Assembly: GCA_021413735.1 (NCBI GenBank)
Contig: JAIOPV010000190.1
Span: forward strand, 1 to 48,028
Reading direction: 5' to 3'
DNA: 48,028 bases
From: Planctomycetota bacterium
GTDB taxonomy: Bacteria > Planctomycetota > Planctomycetia > Gemmatales > Gemmataceae
The notes under the pieces are model-generated. The model made no database searches and was not told the DNA's origin. It saw only the letters and a program-made list of their open reading frames with translations. A program made the translations under genes and the position numbers. Positions 23,899 to 32,407 of the stretch are shown piece by piece; within the stretch, counting starts at the first letter, position 1; every line of letters begins with the position of its first letter.

Positions 23899-24429
23899 TT
23901 GGGGAGGCTCGTTGGAGGAGGGCGACGCACGGGCTGCGATTGTCTCACCCGCCAGTCATCAGGTCAAATCCCACGGCAACGGTTCTCCATTTGTTTCGCA
24001 ACCTGCGCACCCCGGATGGACGGCCCCTCAAGATCGTCCTCGATGACGCCCCACCGATCCAGGAGGCACTGGCGGAGAGGATCCCGGTTGAACTGCACCT
24101 TGGTGTTGAACGCCGTGCCGAACAGTCACGCGGACTTATTCCGCACGCCGTGGTCGCAAAGTTCCGCGTCCTTGAGAGTATCCGCGGTGATCGGTTGTTC
24201 CGAGCGTTACCTATTCGACCCGACCGAACCGATTCGCGAACTGCTGTGATCCAGTGCGTTGCCTGCCCGATCTTCCTCTTTCGAGTCGCACTCCGGCCCG
24301 AGAGTCGGTAAGCTCAATCCACCCGCCTGAAACTCCACAGCACACCGCCACCGACACCCACTCATCCAAACCAGGCAGAGGATGCGTGCCGCCGGGGCTT
24401 CGAACCTAGCAATCGAGGTAACGATTCTA
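23899..24429. other. Intergenic region without a convincing gene
   Basis: About 530 bp between divergent genes. A plus-strand frame contains LRTPDGRPLKIVLDDAPPIQ, and a second frame ends YLFDPTEPIRELL; these look like scraps of coding sequence in different frames, perhaps a decayed gene, but I cannot name a family. The promoters for both flanking genes should lie here. A GAGG about 10 nt before 24430 serves the DUF1501 gene. Confidence 0.4.
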
Positions 24430-25806
24430 ATGCGACCCCACGCGAACTGCTCAGGCCCGGTGGGGCTCACCCGGCGGAACATGCTGCAGATTGGGGCCAT
24501 TGGCGCCCTGAATCTGACCCTGCCCCGGGTGCTGGCCGCCGGCGAACGTCGCTCGCGTGACGGCATCGCCCCTGCGGCGGACTCCTGCATCCTCGTGTTC
24601 CTCAATGGTGGTCCCAGCCACCTGGATATGTGGGACATGAAGCCGGAACTTCCGAAGGAGATGCGCAGCGAGTTCCAGCCCGTCGCCACTTCCGTGCCCG
24701 GCATTCGGGTCTGCGAGCACCTGCCGCGACTGGCCGGTCTGATGGATCGCTGCACCCTCGTGCGCTCCGTCCACCACAACGAGGTGGCGCACGCCCCGGC
24801 CGTTTACACCGCACTCACAGGTATCCCGAGCGGCGTTCGGGCCGGCATTGTCGGCGCGAAGCCCACCGATCACCCTGCCGTTGGTTCCGTGGTCGGCCGA
24901 TTCCGTCCGCCCGCGTCGCAAATGATGCCCTACGTCGTGATGCCCTACCTGACGGCGGAAGGCGCGGGTGGGCCGCCGCAACCCGGCTTCCTGGGCGGTT
25001 GGTTGGGAAAGACACACGACCCCTTCCTTGTCCTCAAGGGCGGGAAGGATCCGGACGGCTTCAACCTGCCAGCACTGACCCCCGAGGCAGGGATGACCGC
25101 GGAGCGTGTGCGGGATCGCAGCCAACTGCTGGCCGGGGTGAATCGGGCGGGCGGTACTGCGGGTGCCGGTCAGGCCGGGGAACTGGAACGACTTCAGGCG
25201 AGAGCTTGCGATCTGCTCACATCCTCGACCGCGCAGCGAGCATTCCGACTGGACCAAGAACCGGCGAGAGTCCGAGATGCGTACGGTCGGAACATCTACG
25301 GTCAGAGCCTGCTCCTTGCCCGTCGTCTGGTCGAAGCCGGGACGCGTCTTGCCTGTATCTCCTGGGCACCAGATGCGAACGCCACCTGGGACACGCACGG
25401 GAACAACTTCGGCAAACTCAAGAACGAACTGCTACCGCCCTTCGACCTGGGCTTTTCCCGGTTGCTCACCGACCTGACGGACCGAGGTCTCCTGGAACGC
25501 ACGTTGGTGGTCGTCATGGGGGAGATTGGCCGCACGCCGAAGATCAACGCTAGGGCTGGCCGCGATCACTGGGAGTTCTGCTACACCGTTTTGTTCGCCG
25601 GTGGCGGAGTGAAGGGCGGGTTCGTCCACGGAGCCAGCGACAAGAACGGTGCTTACCCCAGCCAGAATCCCGTCACCGCCAGCGACATCATCGCCACCAT
25701 CTACCACGCCATGGGAATCGCACCGGACACGACGCTCACAGACCCGCTCAACCGGCCCCTTGCGCTCGTCCCCGACGGCGAGCCGATTCGGGATGTCTTT
25801 GCCTGA
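24430..25806 (+). CDS. DUF1501 protein (secreted, sulfatase-like fold)
   Basis: 458 aa. The N-terminus has a twin-arginine-type signal (TRRNMLQIGAIGALNLTLPR). The body follows the DUF1501 pattern: SCILVFLNGGPSHLDMWDMK, PGIRVCEHLPRLAGLMDRCT, GRNIYGQSLLLARRLVEAG, and LLERTLVVVMGEIGRTPKIN, RDHWEFCYTVLFAGGG. The family is related to alkaline phosphatase/sulfatase-like enzymes and usually has a DUF1549/DUF1553 (PSD1-type) cytochrome partner; that partner is not here. ATG at 24430 follows GAGG at a reasonable distance. The next gene, 53 nt downstream, is a paralogue. The biochemical activity is unknown. Confidence 0.9.
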   Translation: MRPHANCSGPVGLTRRNMLQIGAIGALNLTLPRVLAAGERRSRDGIAPAADSCILVFLNGGPSHLDMWDMKPELPKEMRSEFQPVATSVPGIRVCEHLPRLAGLMDRCTLVRSVHHNEVAHAPAVYTALTGIPSGVRAGIVGAKPTDHPAVGSVVGRFRPPASQMMPYVVMPYLTAEGAGGPPQPGFLGGWLGKTHDPFLVLKGGKDPDGFNLPALTPEAGMTAERVRDRSQLLAGVNRAGGTAGAGQAGELERLQARACDLLTSSTAQRAFRLDQEPARVRDAYGRNIYGQSLLLARRLVEAGTRLACISWAPDANATWDTHGNNFGKLKNELLPPFDLGFSRLLTDLTDRGLLERTLVVVMGEIGRTPKINARAGRDHWEFCYTVLFAGGGVKGGFVHGASDKNGAYPSQNPVTASDIIATIYHAMGIAPDTTLTDPLNRPLALVPDGEPIRDVFA

Positions 25807-25859
25807 CGAACGCGACACGATCAAGGAACGCATCTAACCACCGAACGGGAGTTGAGATC

Positions 25860-27260
25860 ATGACGGGAACTCTACTTTCGCGCCGCCAGATGCTGCACGC
25901 AGGCGCGATTGGCGGCGTGAATCTGGCCCTGCCGGGACTCGTGACCGCTCGGATGGACCCCACCCGTCGGGCGGGCGGCGGAGCGGCCGAGAAGTCGTGC
26001 ATTCTGGTTTGGCTCTGCGGCGGACCGAGCCACCTCGACACCTGGGATCTGAAGCCCGACGCGCCCGAGGGCATCCGCGGTCCATACAAGCCCGCTGCGA
26101 CGTCCGTTCCGGGTATGCGGATCAGCGAATTGCACACCCGCATGGCCCCACTGGCGAAGCACTTTGCCGTCATCCGGTCGATGATGCACGTCGGCAACAT
26201 CAGCAATCACTTCGACGCCATGCACCACTGCCTGACCGGGCAGGCGGGCGCGCCGAACGACGCTCCGTACATCGGTTCGGTCCTGTCCCACGTCCGCCCC
26301 AATCAGAAGAACGTCGCGAGCTACTTCTGGCTCATGAATCCTGGGCGTGCGAGTGTCTTCATCTCAGCGTACATCGGCACCGGCGGGTTCCTGGGTTTGC
26401 GCCACGCACCGGTGTTCATCGGAGACCAGAACAACCACCCGGCGATGCCGACCTACCGCGGCTCGGACGAGTTGTTTGCCCCGGCCGACACTCCTCGTCT
26501 GGAAGGTCGTCAGCAGCTACTGGCAGGGTTGGAGGCGAACACCAACTCTGGCGGCAGCATTCGCTTGAAGCAAGAATGGGGCGACTTGCACCGACGAGCC
26601 TGCGATCTCGTCACCGGCCCCGGTGGTCGGCAGGTGTTCGAACTGCATCGCGAGCCGGATCGCTTGCGTGACCGATACGGCCGTCACCCGCTCGGTCAGA
26701 ACCTGCTCTTGGCCCGCCGGCTGGTTGAGGCTGGCGCGGGCTGCGTGAATGTGAGTGGATGGGTTGGCCCCTCCCCGGATCGCGACGGCGGAGCGTCGGG
26801 CATCTCAAGCTGGGATATGCACGGCGGGCACATGGGAATGGGCAATGCATTCGGCACCGGATCCTACGGCATGAGCTGGTGCCTGCCGCGACTCGACGAG
26901 GCGCTCGCGTCGCTCATCACCGACCTCCACGATCGTGGCCTGCTTGAACGCACGCTCGTGGTGGTTGTCGGTGAGTTCGGCCGCTCGCCCAAGATCCAGA
27001 CCCAGGGCCAACCCGGGCGGGTTCACTGGCCGGACTGCTTCTCCGCAATCCTGGCTGGCGGCGGGATCGCGGGCGGCGCGGTGTATGGCGAGTCTGACAA
27101 GCACGGGGCGTATGTGAAGGACCGCCCAGTGCGGCCGCAGGATCTCGGAGCCACGATCTACCACGCCCTCGGTGTGTCGCTCGACACACGCCTGGGCCGG
27201 GACGGCGACGTCCCGCGACCCATCACCACGGGTGAGCCTATCAAAGAGCTGTTCGGCTGA
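25860..27260 (+). CDS. DUF1501 protein, second tandem copy
   Basis: 466 aa. Signal with SRRQMLHAGAIGGVNLALPG, then KSCILVWLCGGPSHLDTWDL, HTRMAPLAKHFAVIRSMMHV, LLARRLVEAGAGCVNVSGWV, RTLVVVVGEFGRSPKIQ and RVHWPDCFSAILAGGG. It has an extra Gly/Met-rich loop (GGHMGMGNAFGTGSYGMSW) near residue 320 that the first copy lacks. The divergence from the upstream copy is large, so it is an old duplication or independent pairing. Same-strand spacing of 53 nt suggests a single transcript. Confidence 0.9.
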   Translation: MTGTLLSRRQMLHAGAIGGVNLALPGLVTARMDPTRRAGGGAAEKSCILVWLCGGPSHLDTWDLKPDAPEGIRGPYKPAATSVPGMRISELHTRMAPLAKHFAVIRSMMHVGNISNHFDAMHHCLTGQAGAPNDAPYIGSVLSHVRPNQKNVASYFWLMNPGRASVFISAYIGTGGFLGLRHAPVFIGDQNNHPAMPTYRGSDELFAPADTPRLEGRQQLLAGLEANTNSGGSIRLKQEWGDLHRRACDLVTGPGGRQVFELHREPDRLRDRYGRHPLGQNLLLARRLVEAGAGCVNVSGWVGPSPDRDGGASGISSWDMHGGHMGMGNAFGTGSYGMSWCLPRLDEALASLITDLHDRGLLERTLVVVVGEFGRSPKIQTQGQPGRVHWPDCFSAILAGGGIAGGAVYGESDKHGAYVKDRPVRPQDLGATIYHALGVSLDTRLGRDGDVPRPITTGEPIKELFG

Positions 27261-27346
27261 AATCGCCGATCGAGACTCCGACGGGAGAACGGATCTACCA
27301 CCCGGATCATTCGCCGCAGTTTCTAAATAGTTTGCGCGGCTTGCCG

Positions 27347-29104
27347 TCACCGCAGCGGTTCAGTCAGGTCCTTCAGGCGGTAGCCCTTGGGCAGAACCTC
27401 CTGAACCAACTTCACGCACTGAGCCGCGACTTCAGCAGGCGTTCTACCGGCGGCAGGTGCGGCGGTGATGACGACTGCCCGGTACCCGTTCACCCGCACC
27501 ACTGCGGGGGGCGCGAGGGCCTTTCGGACAGTGATCACATTTTCGAGCGGAACCATCTCACCAGCCGCAGACCGGACCCTCAGCCGGTTCAGATCCTCGA
27601 TCTGACGGGCAAGCCGCGGCTCGGTCTGGACTGTCACCCGCCATGTCCGGCCGTACTTGTTGAATTCGGTTGCGTACACCCCACTGAGGGTCGTCTGGAG
27701 TGTCGTGAAGATATCGTCCAACTCCACCCCCAGCGTCGCGCACTTCTCGCGGTCGACGTTGACAGCGAAGTGCGGACCCGCCGGACCAGGAAATGCAACA
27801 ACACCCATTGCCCCCGCGTCCTTCGTCAACTGTTCAACGGCGCGGGCCGTCACCTCGCTGAACCGGTCTTCGCTCCGCTCGTCTGGGTCCATCAGGGCGA
27901 GCCGGACCGAGAACGCCTCTCCGCCCGGCGGCACGCTGCCGACGCGGATCGCGGCATCCGGGATCACGGCGAGAGCTTTTTCAACTTCCGCAGCGGTCGG
28001 CCCGCCCTTCGCGGGAACCTTGATAAACATCGTGGCCGCGTTCGGTTCCCGTTGTTCCGAGAACGCCACGATGCCTGGTTTCCCAGGCCGCCCGCGAATC
28101 AGTTCCGCGGCCCGCTCGACGACTTTCTCGGTCCGCTCCAACGCCGCTGAATTCGGCAACCGCACCTCGACTTCCAACAGGCGGTTCGTGGCTCGGTCGG
28201 CAACGAGGTCAAACCGCATGCCTGGAGGCAGGTCGTCGGCAGCCTCGATCTTGCAGAGTTGCTCCGCGGTCACACGCCCAGGCCACGCCGTGACGGCGAT
28301 CAGTGCCGCCGGCTTTCCGTCGACGCGAGCGAATCCGCCTGCCGCCGACTCAAGTTCGACGCGGGCCACGTCCCGCAGTCGGAGCAATTCCCCCTCCCGG
28401 TTGGCCTTCAGGATCACGGCGGCGAACTGCTCGATGCCTGTCAGTCGGGCAGATGCGGCGACGGTGGACCGGAGCCCCTGCCCGCCGACGACGCCTCCGG
28501 CCGCGACCCGTGCGTTCTGCCGCCGCAGCGTGTCGATCACGTCGCCAGCCGTCAGTTTGTAGGCGGTCAGCCTGTCTGGATTCAGCCACACCCGTACGCC
28601 GAACTCTCCAACGCCGACGATTCGGACATCCACCACGCCGGGGATACGGGCGAGTTCGTTCTTGAGGCGGACCGTCGCATAGGTGCCCAGAAGCGCAGAG
28701 TCGTACTTGTCGTCCGCGCTGGTGAGGGCAAGCCAGAACGTCGGTGGGCCAGCCGGAAGTTTCCGGACCGATATCCCCAGTTGGCGGCAAGGCTCGGGGA
28801 TCACCGGCAGAGCGAGGCTCACGCGGTTCTGCACCATCGCCCGAGCAAGGTTGAGGTCCGTCTTCGGCTCGAAGTACACGGTGAGCGTGCCGGTGCCATC
28901 GTTCCTCGCTTCGGACTCGATCCGGGTTGCCCCCTCGACGCCGTTGATCTGCCTGAACAGCGGGGTGAGTACCGTTTCGTCGACGGTTCGGGCGTCCACT
29001 CCGGGATAGGTCGTGGTAACCCGGATGATGCCGGTCGTGGGGTCAGCGGCCGACGCAGGAAACGCACCCGCCAGAATCAGCACGACAGGGATCGCGAGTC
29101 GCAT
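27347..29104 (-). CDS. RND-type efflux porter domain lacking all transmembrane blocks
   Basis: 585 aa from ATG at 29104 (GGAAA upstream). A cleavable signal peptide (LAIPVVLILAGAFPASAA) replaces membrane helix 1. Then come the periplasmic porter and docking segments of AcrB-like pumps: VTTTYPGVDARTVDETVLTP, ARMVQNRVSLALP-like docking sequence, VRLKNELARIPGVVDVRIVG, and LRLRDVARVELES. Where RND pumps have LPPGMRF... followed by helices 2-6, this protein goes directly from LPPGMRFDLVADRAT to the second half (LPNSAALERTEKVVERAAEL). It ends at VLPKGYRLKDLTEPLR, just where helices 8-12 would begin. Both membrane blocks are thus cleanly missing. It follows its adaptor gene by 54 nt. A soluble periplasmic role is inferred; proton-driven transport is impossible as read. 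Confidence 0.83.
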   Translation of the reverse strand: MRLAIPVVLILAGAFPASAADPTTGIIRVTTTYPGVDARTVDETVLTPLFRQINGVEGATRIESEARNDGTGTLTVYFEPKTDLNLARAMVQNRVSLALPVIPEPCRQLGISVRKLPAGPPTFWLALTSADDKYDSALLGTYATVRLKNELARIPGVVDVRIVGVGEFGVRVWLNPDRLTAYKLTAGDVIDTLRRQNARVAAGGVVGGQGLRSTVAASARLTGIEQFAAVILKANREGELLRLRDVARVELESAAGGFARVDGKPAALIAVTAWPGRVTAEQLCKIEAADDLPPGMRFDLVADRATNRLLEVEVRLPNSAALERTEKVVERAAELIRGRPGKPGIVAFSEQREPNAATMFIKVPAKGGPTAAEVEKALAVIPDAAIRVGSVPPGGEAFSVRLALMDPDERSEDRFSEVTARAVEQLTKDAGAMGVVAFPGPAGPHFAVNVDREKCATLGVELDDIFTTLQTTLSGVYATEFNKYGRTWRVTVQTEPRLARQIEDLNRLRVRSAAGEMVPLENVITVRKALAPPAVVRVNGYRAVVITAAPAAGRTPAEVAAQCVKLVQEVLPKGYRLKDLTEPLR

Positions 29105-29158
29105 AGTCGTTTCCACAGTGAGGGGACATCGAGATCATACCTTCGCATCGCGAAGCGG

Positions 29159-30268
29159 TTACTTCTCGCGGCCGGTTTTGGGGGTACCAATGGCGTCTTC
29201 AGGCTTCCGAAACTCGGACTCCACTTTTTCGCCGTCGCGGACTCGTTGGAGGCCATCGAGAACGATCCGGTCGTTCGCATCCAGCCCCTTCTTAATGACG
29301 AAGGTGTCATCCACTTCGTGCTGGACAACGATTTCACGCTGGCGCGCCACGTCATCCTTGTCGACAACGTACACATACCGCCTGTCTAAGATCTCGATCG
29401 TGGCCCGTTGGGGAACGATGAGGGCGTTCTTCACCGTCCGCCGAATCTGCACGATGCCGGTCTGACCCTGACGCAGCAACCGATCATGATTTGGGAAATC
29501 CACCCTGAAGCTGATGTTACCCGTCCCATTGTTGAAGGAGTTCTCAACGGTGACGACGTTGCTGGCGGCGTGCTTGAACGTGCTGCCGTCCGCCAACACG
29601 AGTTCGATTCGCGAATCCACGAGTTCGAGACGTGAAGGATCGTTACTTGGACCCTGGCGGGCCTTGTATTCGAGGTAGCGGACCTCAGGCACGTGAAAGT
29701 AAACCCACATGACGCTGTTATCCGAAAGGGTCGTGAGGGCGTCCTTCTCACTAATGAGACTGCCCTCCTGGGTTTCGAGGCGGCCGAGGAGTCCGTCAAA
29801 TGGTGCCTTAACCGTCGTGAATCCCAATTCGGTCTCTGCGAGTCTCGCCTTGGCCTGAGCCACCGCCAGCTTGGCTTCGGACAACCGCACCTCATTGACG
29901 GAGACCACCTTGTTGTCGAACAACTTCTTGGTGTTGTCGAACTCAATTTTGGCGAGCTGTACCTCAGCCATCGCGGTATCCAGCTTGGCCTTGTAGAGCT
30001 GTGGTATGACCCTGAACAGCGCCTCGCCCTGCTTCACCCCTTGTCCCTCCCTGACCGTGATGGCCTCGAGATACCCGGTCGACATAGCACGGATTTCGAT
30101 GTGACGTCGCGAGCGGATCTGGCAGGAGTCTTGCTGGGTGATAACGACGTCCGTTGTCCGCGGGCTGGTGACCACAACTTTCTGGGCTGTCTGAGCCGTA
30201 ACCGCACCGCCGACCGCCAACCCGAGAGCCAGTCCGCAGGCCCACACTTTCAGTCGCGTCCGTATCAT
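29159..30268 (-). CDS. Periplasmic adaptor (membrane fusion protein, HlyD/AcrA family)
   Basis: 369 aa from ATG at 30268, with GGGAGCAG upstream; GTG at 30304 is an alternative. Signal peptide (VWACGLALGLAVGGAVTAQ) without lipobox Cys. Lipoyl-like halves are RRHIEIRAMSTGYLEAITVR and FTTVKAPFDGLLGRLETQEG, separated by an alpha-hairpin (KLDTAMAEVQLAKIEFDNTK). Beta-barrel and membrane-proximal domains follow (HDRLLRQGQTGIVQIRR, KNALIVPQRATIEI). Normally such an adaptor links an RND pump to an outer membrane channel; here the partner gene 54 nt downstream has no membrane domain. Confidence 0.9.
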   Translation of the reverse strand: MIRTRLKVWACGLALGLAVGGAVTAQTAQKVVVTSPRTTDVVITQQDSCQIRSRRHIEIRAMSTGYLEAITVREGQGVKQGEALFRVIPQLYKAKLDTAMAEVQLAKIEFDNTKKLFDNKVVSVNEVRLSEAKLAVAQAKARLAETELGFTTVKAPFDGLLGRLETQEGSLISEKDALTTLSDNSVMWVYFHVPEVRYLEYKARQGPSNDPSRLELVDSRIELVLADGSTFKHAASNVVTVENSFNNGTGNISFRVDFPNHDRLLRQGQTGIVQIRRTVKNALIVPQRATIEILDRRYVYVVDKDDVARQREIVVQHEVDDTFVIKKGLDANDRIVLDGLQRVRDGEKVESEFRKPEDAIGTPKTGREK

Positions 30269-30304
30269 GGCGTTCTGCTCCCGCAGGACGGAAATGGAAG
30301 ACAC

Positions 30305-30616
30305 ACTTCACCCGTGAGGGTTGAACCCGCCAGGAGTTTGTTCCGGCGAGATCTGCATTTGACGGGACCAACCCAACCACTGCAACCAGATTCATCGGAT
30401 TCATACAGCAGGTCATCAAGCACCAACCGAGCGGTGCCAGCGGGCGGTTGGCGAGAATGGTCGCCAAGACGGATCGGAGCGCTATCCCGGTCTATTCGCG
30501 TTTTCGTGGCTCTTCACTTCGCCCTTGCAAACCTGATGAAACCAACCAGGAACACTCAAATTGCACGAACCAACTCCCAATGTCGTTTTCCACAGCACGA
30601 CACAAACCGATCACTT
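30305..30616. other. Intergenic region without a recognisable gene
   Basis: 312 bp upstream of the adaptor gene and downstream of the DUF1559-domain gene, both on the minus strand. I see no long open frame, strong hairpin or repeat. The adaptor promoter should lie here, but no consensus boxes stand out. Confidence 0.4.
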
Positions 30617-32320
30617 TCACCAGTCGTCGCCCAGAACTTCGCCTCCGTTGCGGGTGATCGCAGCCTTGAGCGTCTTCTCGGTGATGGTCTTCAGGCTCAC
30701 CGTCCGCACCGAGCCATCGCCCATCGCCACGTTCATGAAGCCGTTGCCGCTCACACTCGTGAGCTTCGGCAGCGGCTTCTTCGGATCGAACGGGATGCCG
30801 CCCGGCTTCGCCCAATCAACTCCATCGGCTGTTTCGACCACCATGATCGTGTTCGATAAACCATCCGTGATGCCGGCGAACGTGATCTTCTTGCCCGGCT
30901 CGAAGATCGTTCCAGGGCCAACGAATCCTTGATAGTTCGTCTTGCCAGCAGGGCTCGCCAACACAGCATTCGGCGACAGGAACGTCTTGATCGTCATCTG
31001 CGACCACTGCTTGTTATTCGCGCTGTCCCACGGTTCATCCAGCTTGAACTGCTTATACAGCGCGTCTTGTTCGATGTACGGCAGGATCGCGACTCGCCAG
31101 CTCAGGAGCGGTTTGCCGTTCTTGTCCACGATGTCTTGCGGCAAGTGGCCGTTCGCGTCGTTGTAGGCGTGGACTGCGATCGCGATTTGCTTCAAGTTAT
31201 TCTGGCTCTGCATTCGAGCGGCGGCCTCACGCACTTTCATCACTGCCGGCATCAGCAACCCAGCCCCGACACCGGCGACACCGCCGAGAGCTGTCACCAG
31301 TTCTTTCGGCAACGTCACGCTCGCGGTCAGCGTTGAGCCGTCGCGCTTCACGAACGCGCCAGGGTTCGCGAGCAGGTCATCGACGTGATTCAACGCACCA
31401 ATACCGAACACCATGAACAGCGCTTCGGGCAGTTCAATTGGGGGGCGCGGTCCCTTGGCTCCGAGGAACTTCTTCTCCAGATCTTCCTTCACCTTCCCAA
31501 GTTCTTTGCGAGCGAACTCTGCCAGCGCCTTGATCGCCTTCTCGGCTTCCTGGGCGTCGGCGACGTTCTTGTAGCCCGCGGTGAGTTCGACCTTCGCCGT
31601 CGCTCCGAGATCGAGCGATGCGGTGATGTGTTCCGCTTTGAGAAGCGACTTCACTTCGGGCGGCAGGTCTTCGAGAGCCCTCGGCGGAATCGGCATCGCG
31701 CCGGGGTTCACGGAAGCGACGACAGGCTTGCCCGAGGCCGCGAGTTTCAAGGCGTAGGACATCGAGCCGGTCGCTGGCGACTTGTGCGTAAAGTAGACGC
31801 CGAAGCCATCGTTCGGGCCAATGACGACATGCTGCTTGTCCGGGAAGTAGATGCTAAACGGCGAGTCTTTGCCGTTGTAGACGGTCTTGCCCGCGAGGAC
31901 CTCTTTGTCCGACGTCGGCATGTACGCCTTCACCACGTCGTCTGGGTTGAACGGAGTCGAGAATCGCAGGATCAGAAACGGCAGCGGTCGCGGATTGTCG
32001 CCGTCAATGAACATGAACGCGGTCGCTCGGTCGAACGTCGAGATCTTCGGCACGAACTGATTATCGAGTGCATCGAGAACCTTGGGGCCGGCCTTCTCGA
32101 AGACCTGGCGGAACGGGGCAAGCGCCTCGTTCTTCCACAGATCAGCGGCCCGCACGTGGACGAATCCAACCGCGTCGGTCGGCACCATCGCCAGATCGAC
32201 CGGCAACGCGGCTGGCTGTGCGGCCACGGCAACCGGTTCGGCACCCGGTCGGAACAGAATCACGGTGGCGATCAGAGTGGCGATCGTCGCCAGACCAAAC
32301 GCACGGGTCGCGAATCGCAT
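30617..32320 (-). CDS. Secreted protein with C-terminal DUF1559 domain (copy B)
   Basis: 567 aa; ATG at 32320 with AGGAGA upstream. A signal peptide (RAFGLATIATLIATVILFR) is followed by an about 300-residue domain of alternating beta/alpha type (LAMVPTDAVGFVHVRAADLW, ATAFMFIDGDNPRPLPFLIL). The C-terminal about 200 residues are DUF1559-like: [55 protein letters not shown] and MNVAMGDGSVRTVSLKTITE. There is no prepilin FTLIE signal; DUF1559 here is joined to another domain. It is a paralogue of the next gene upstream (32408-34015) and shares the layout end to end. Function unknown; the location is the cell envelope. Confidence 0.85.
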   Translation of the reverse strand: MRFATRAFGLATIATLIATVILFRPGAEPVAVAAQPAALPVDLAMVPTDAVGFVHVRAADLWKNEALAPFRQVFEKAGPKVLDALDNQFVPKISTFDRATAFMFIDGDNPRPLPFLILRFSTPFNPDDVVKAYMPTSDKEVLAGKTVYNGKDSPFSIYFPDKQHVVIGPNDGFGVYFTHKSPATGSMSYALKLAASGKPVVASVNPGAMPIPPRALEDLPPEVKSLLKAEHITASLDLGATAKVELTAGYKNVADAQEAEKAIKALAEFARKELGKVKEDLEKKFLGAKGPRPPIELPEALFMVFGIGALNHVDDLLANPGAFVKRDGSTLTASVTLPKELVTALGGVAGVGAGLLMPAVMKVREAAARMQSQNNLKQIAIAVHAYNDANGHLPQDIVDKNGKPLLSWRVAILPYIEQDALYKQFKLDEPWDSANNKQWSQMTIKTFLSPNAVLASPAGKTNYQGFVGPGTIFEPGKKITFAGITDGLSNTIMVVETADGVDWAKPGGIPFDPKKPLPKLTSVSGNGFMNVAMGDGSVRTVSLKTITEKTLKAAITRNGGEVLGDDW

Positions 32321-32342
32321 GGAATCTCCTGGGATGGGACAC

Positions 32343-32388
32343 GCCGCTTGCGGCGTAGCGCTCTCCTGATCGCTACGCCGCAAGCGGC
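32343..32388. repeat. 18-bp perfect stem-loop between DUF1559 paralogues
   Basis: GCCGCTTGCGGCGTAGCG (32343-32360) and its exact reverse complement (32371-32388) flank a 10-nt loop. It lies between two minus-strand paralogues, where it can serve as terminator or RNA processing site. Confidence 0.85.
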
Positions 32389-32407
32389 AAAAGAAATCGA
32401 GTCGTGT

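Noticed and set aside
23871-24311. Plus-strand frame containing LRTPDGRPLKIVLDDAPPIQ as a gene
   Set aside because: It starts inside the esterase gene on the other strand, has no ribosome site and loses protein-like character after about 45 residues; at best a decayed fragment.
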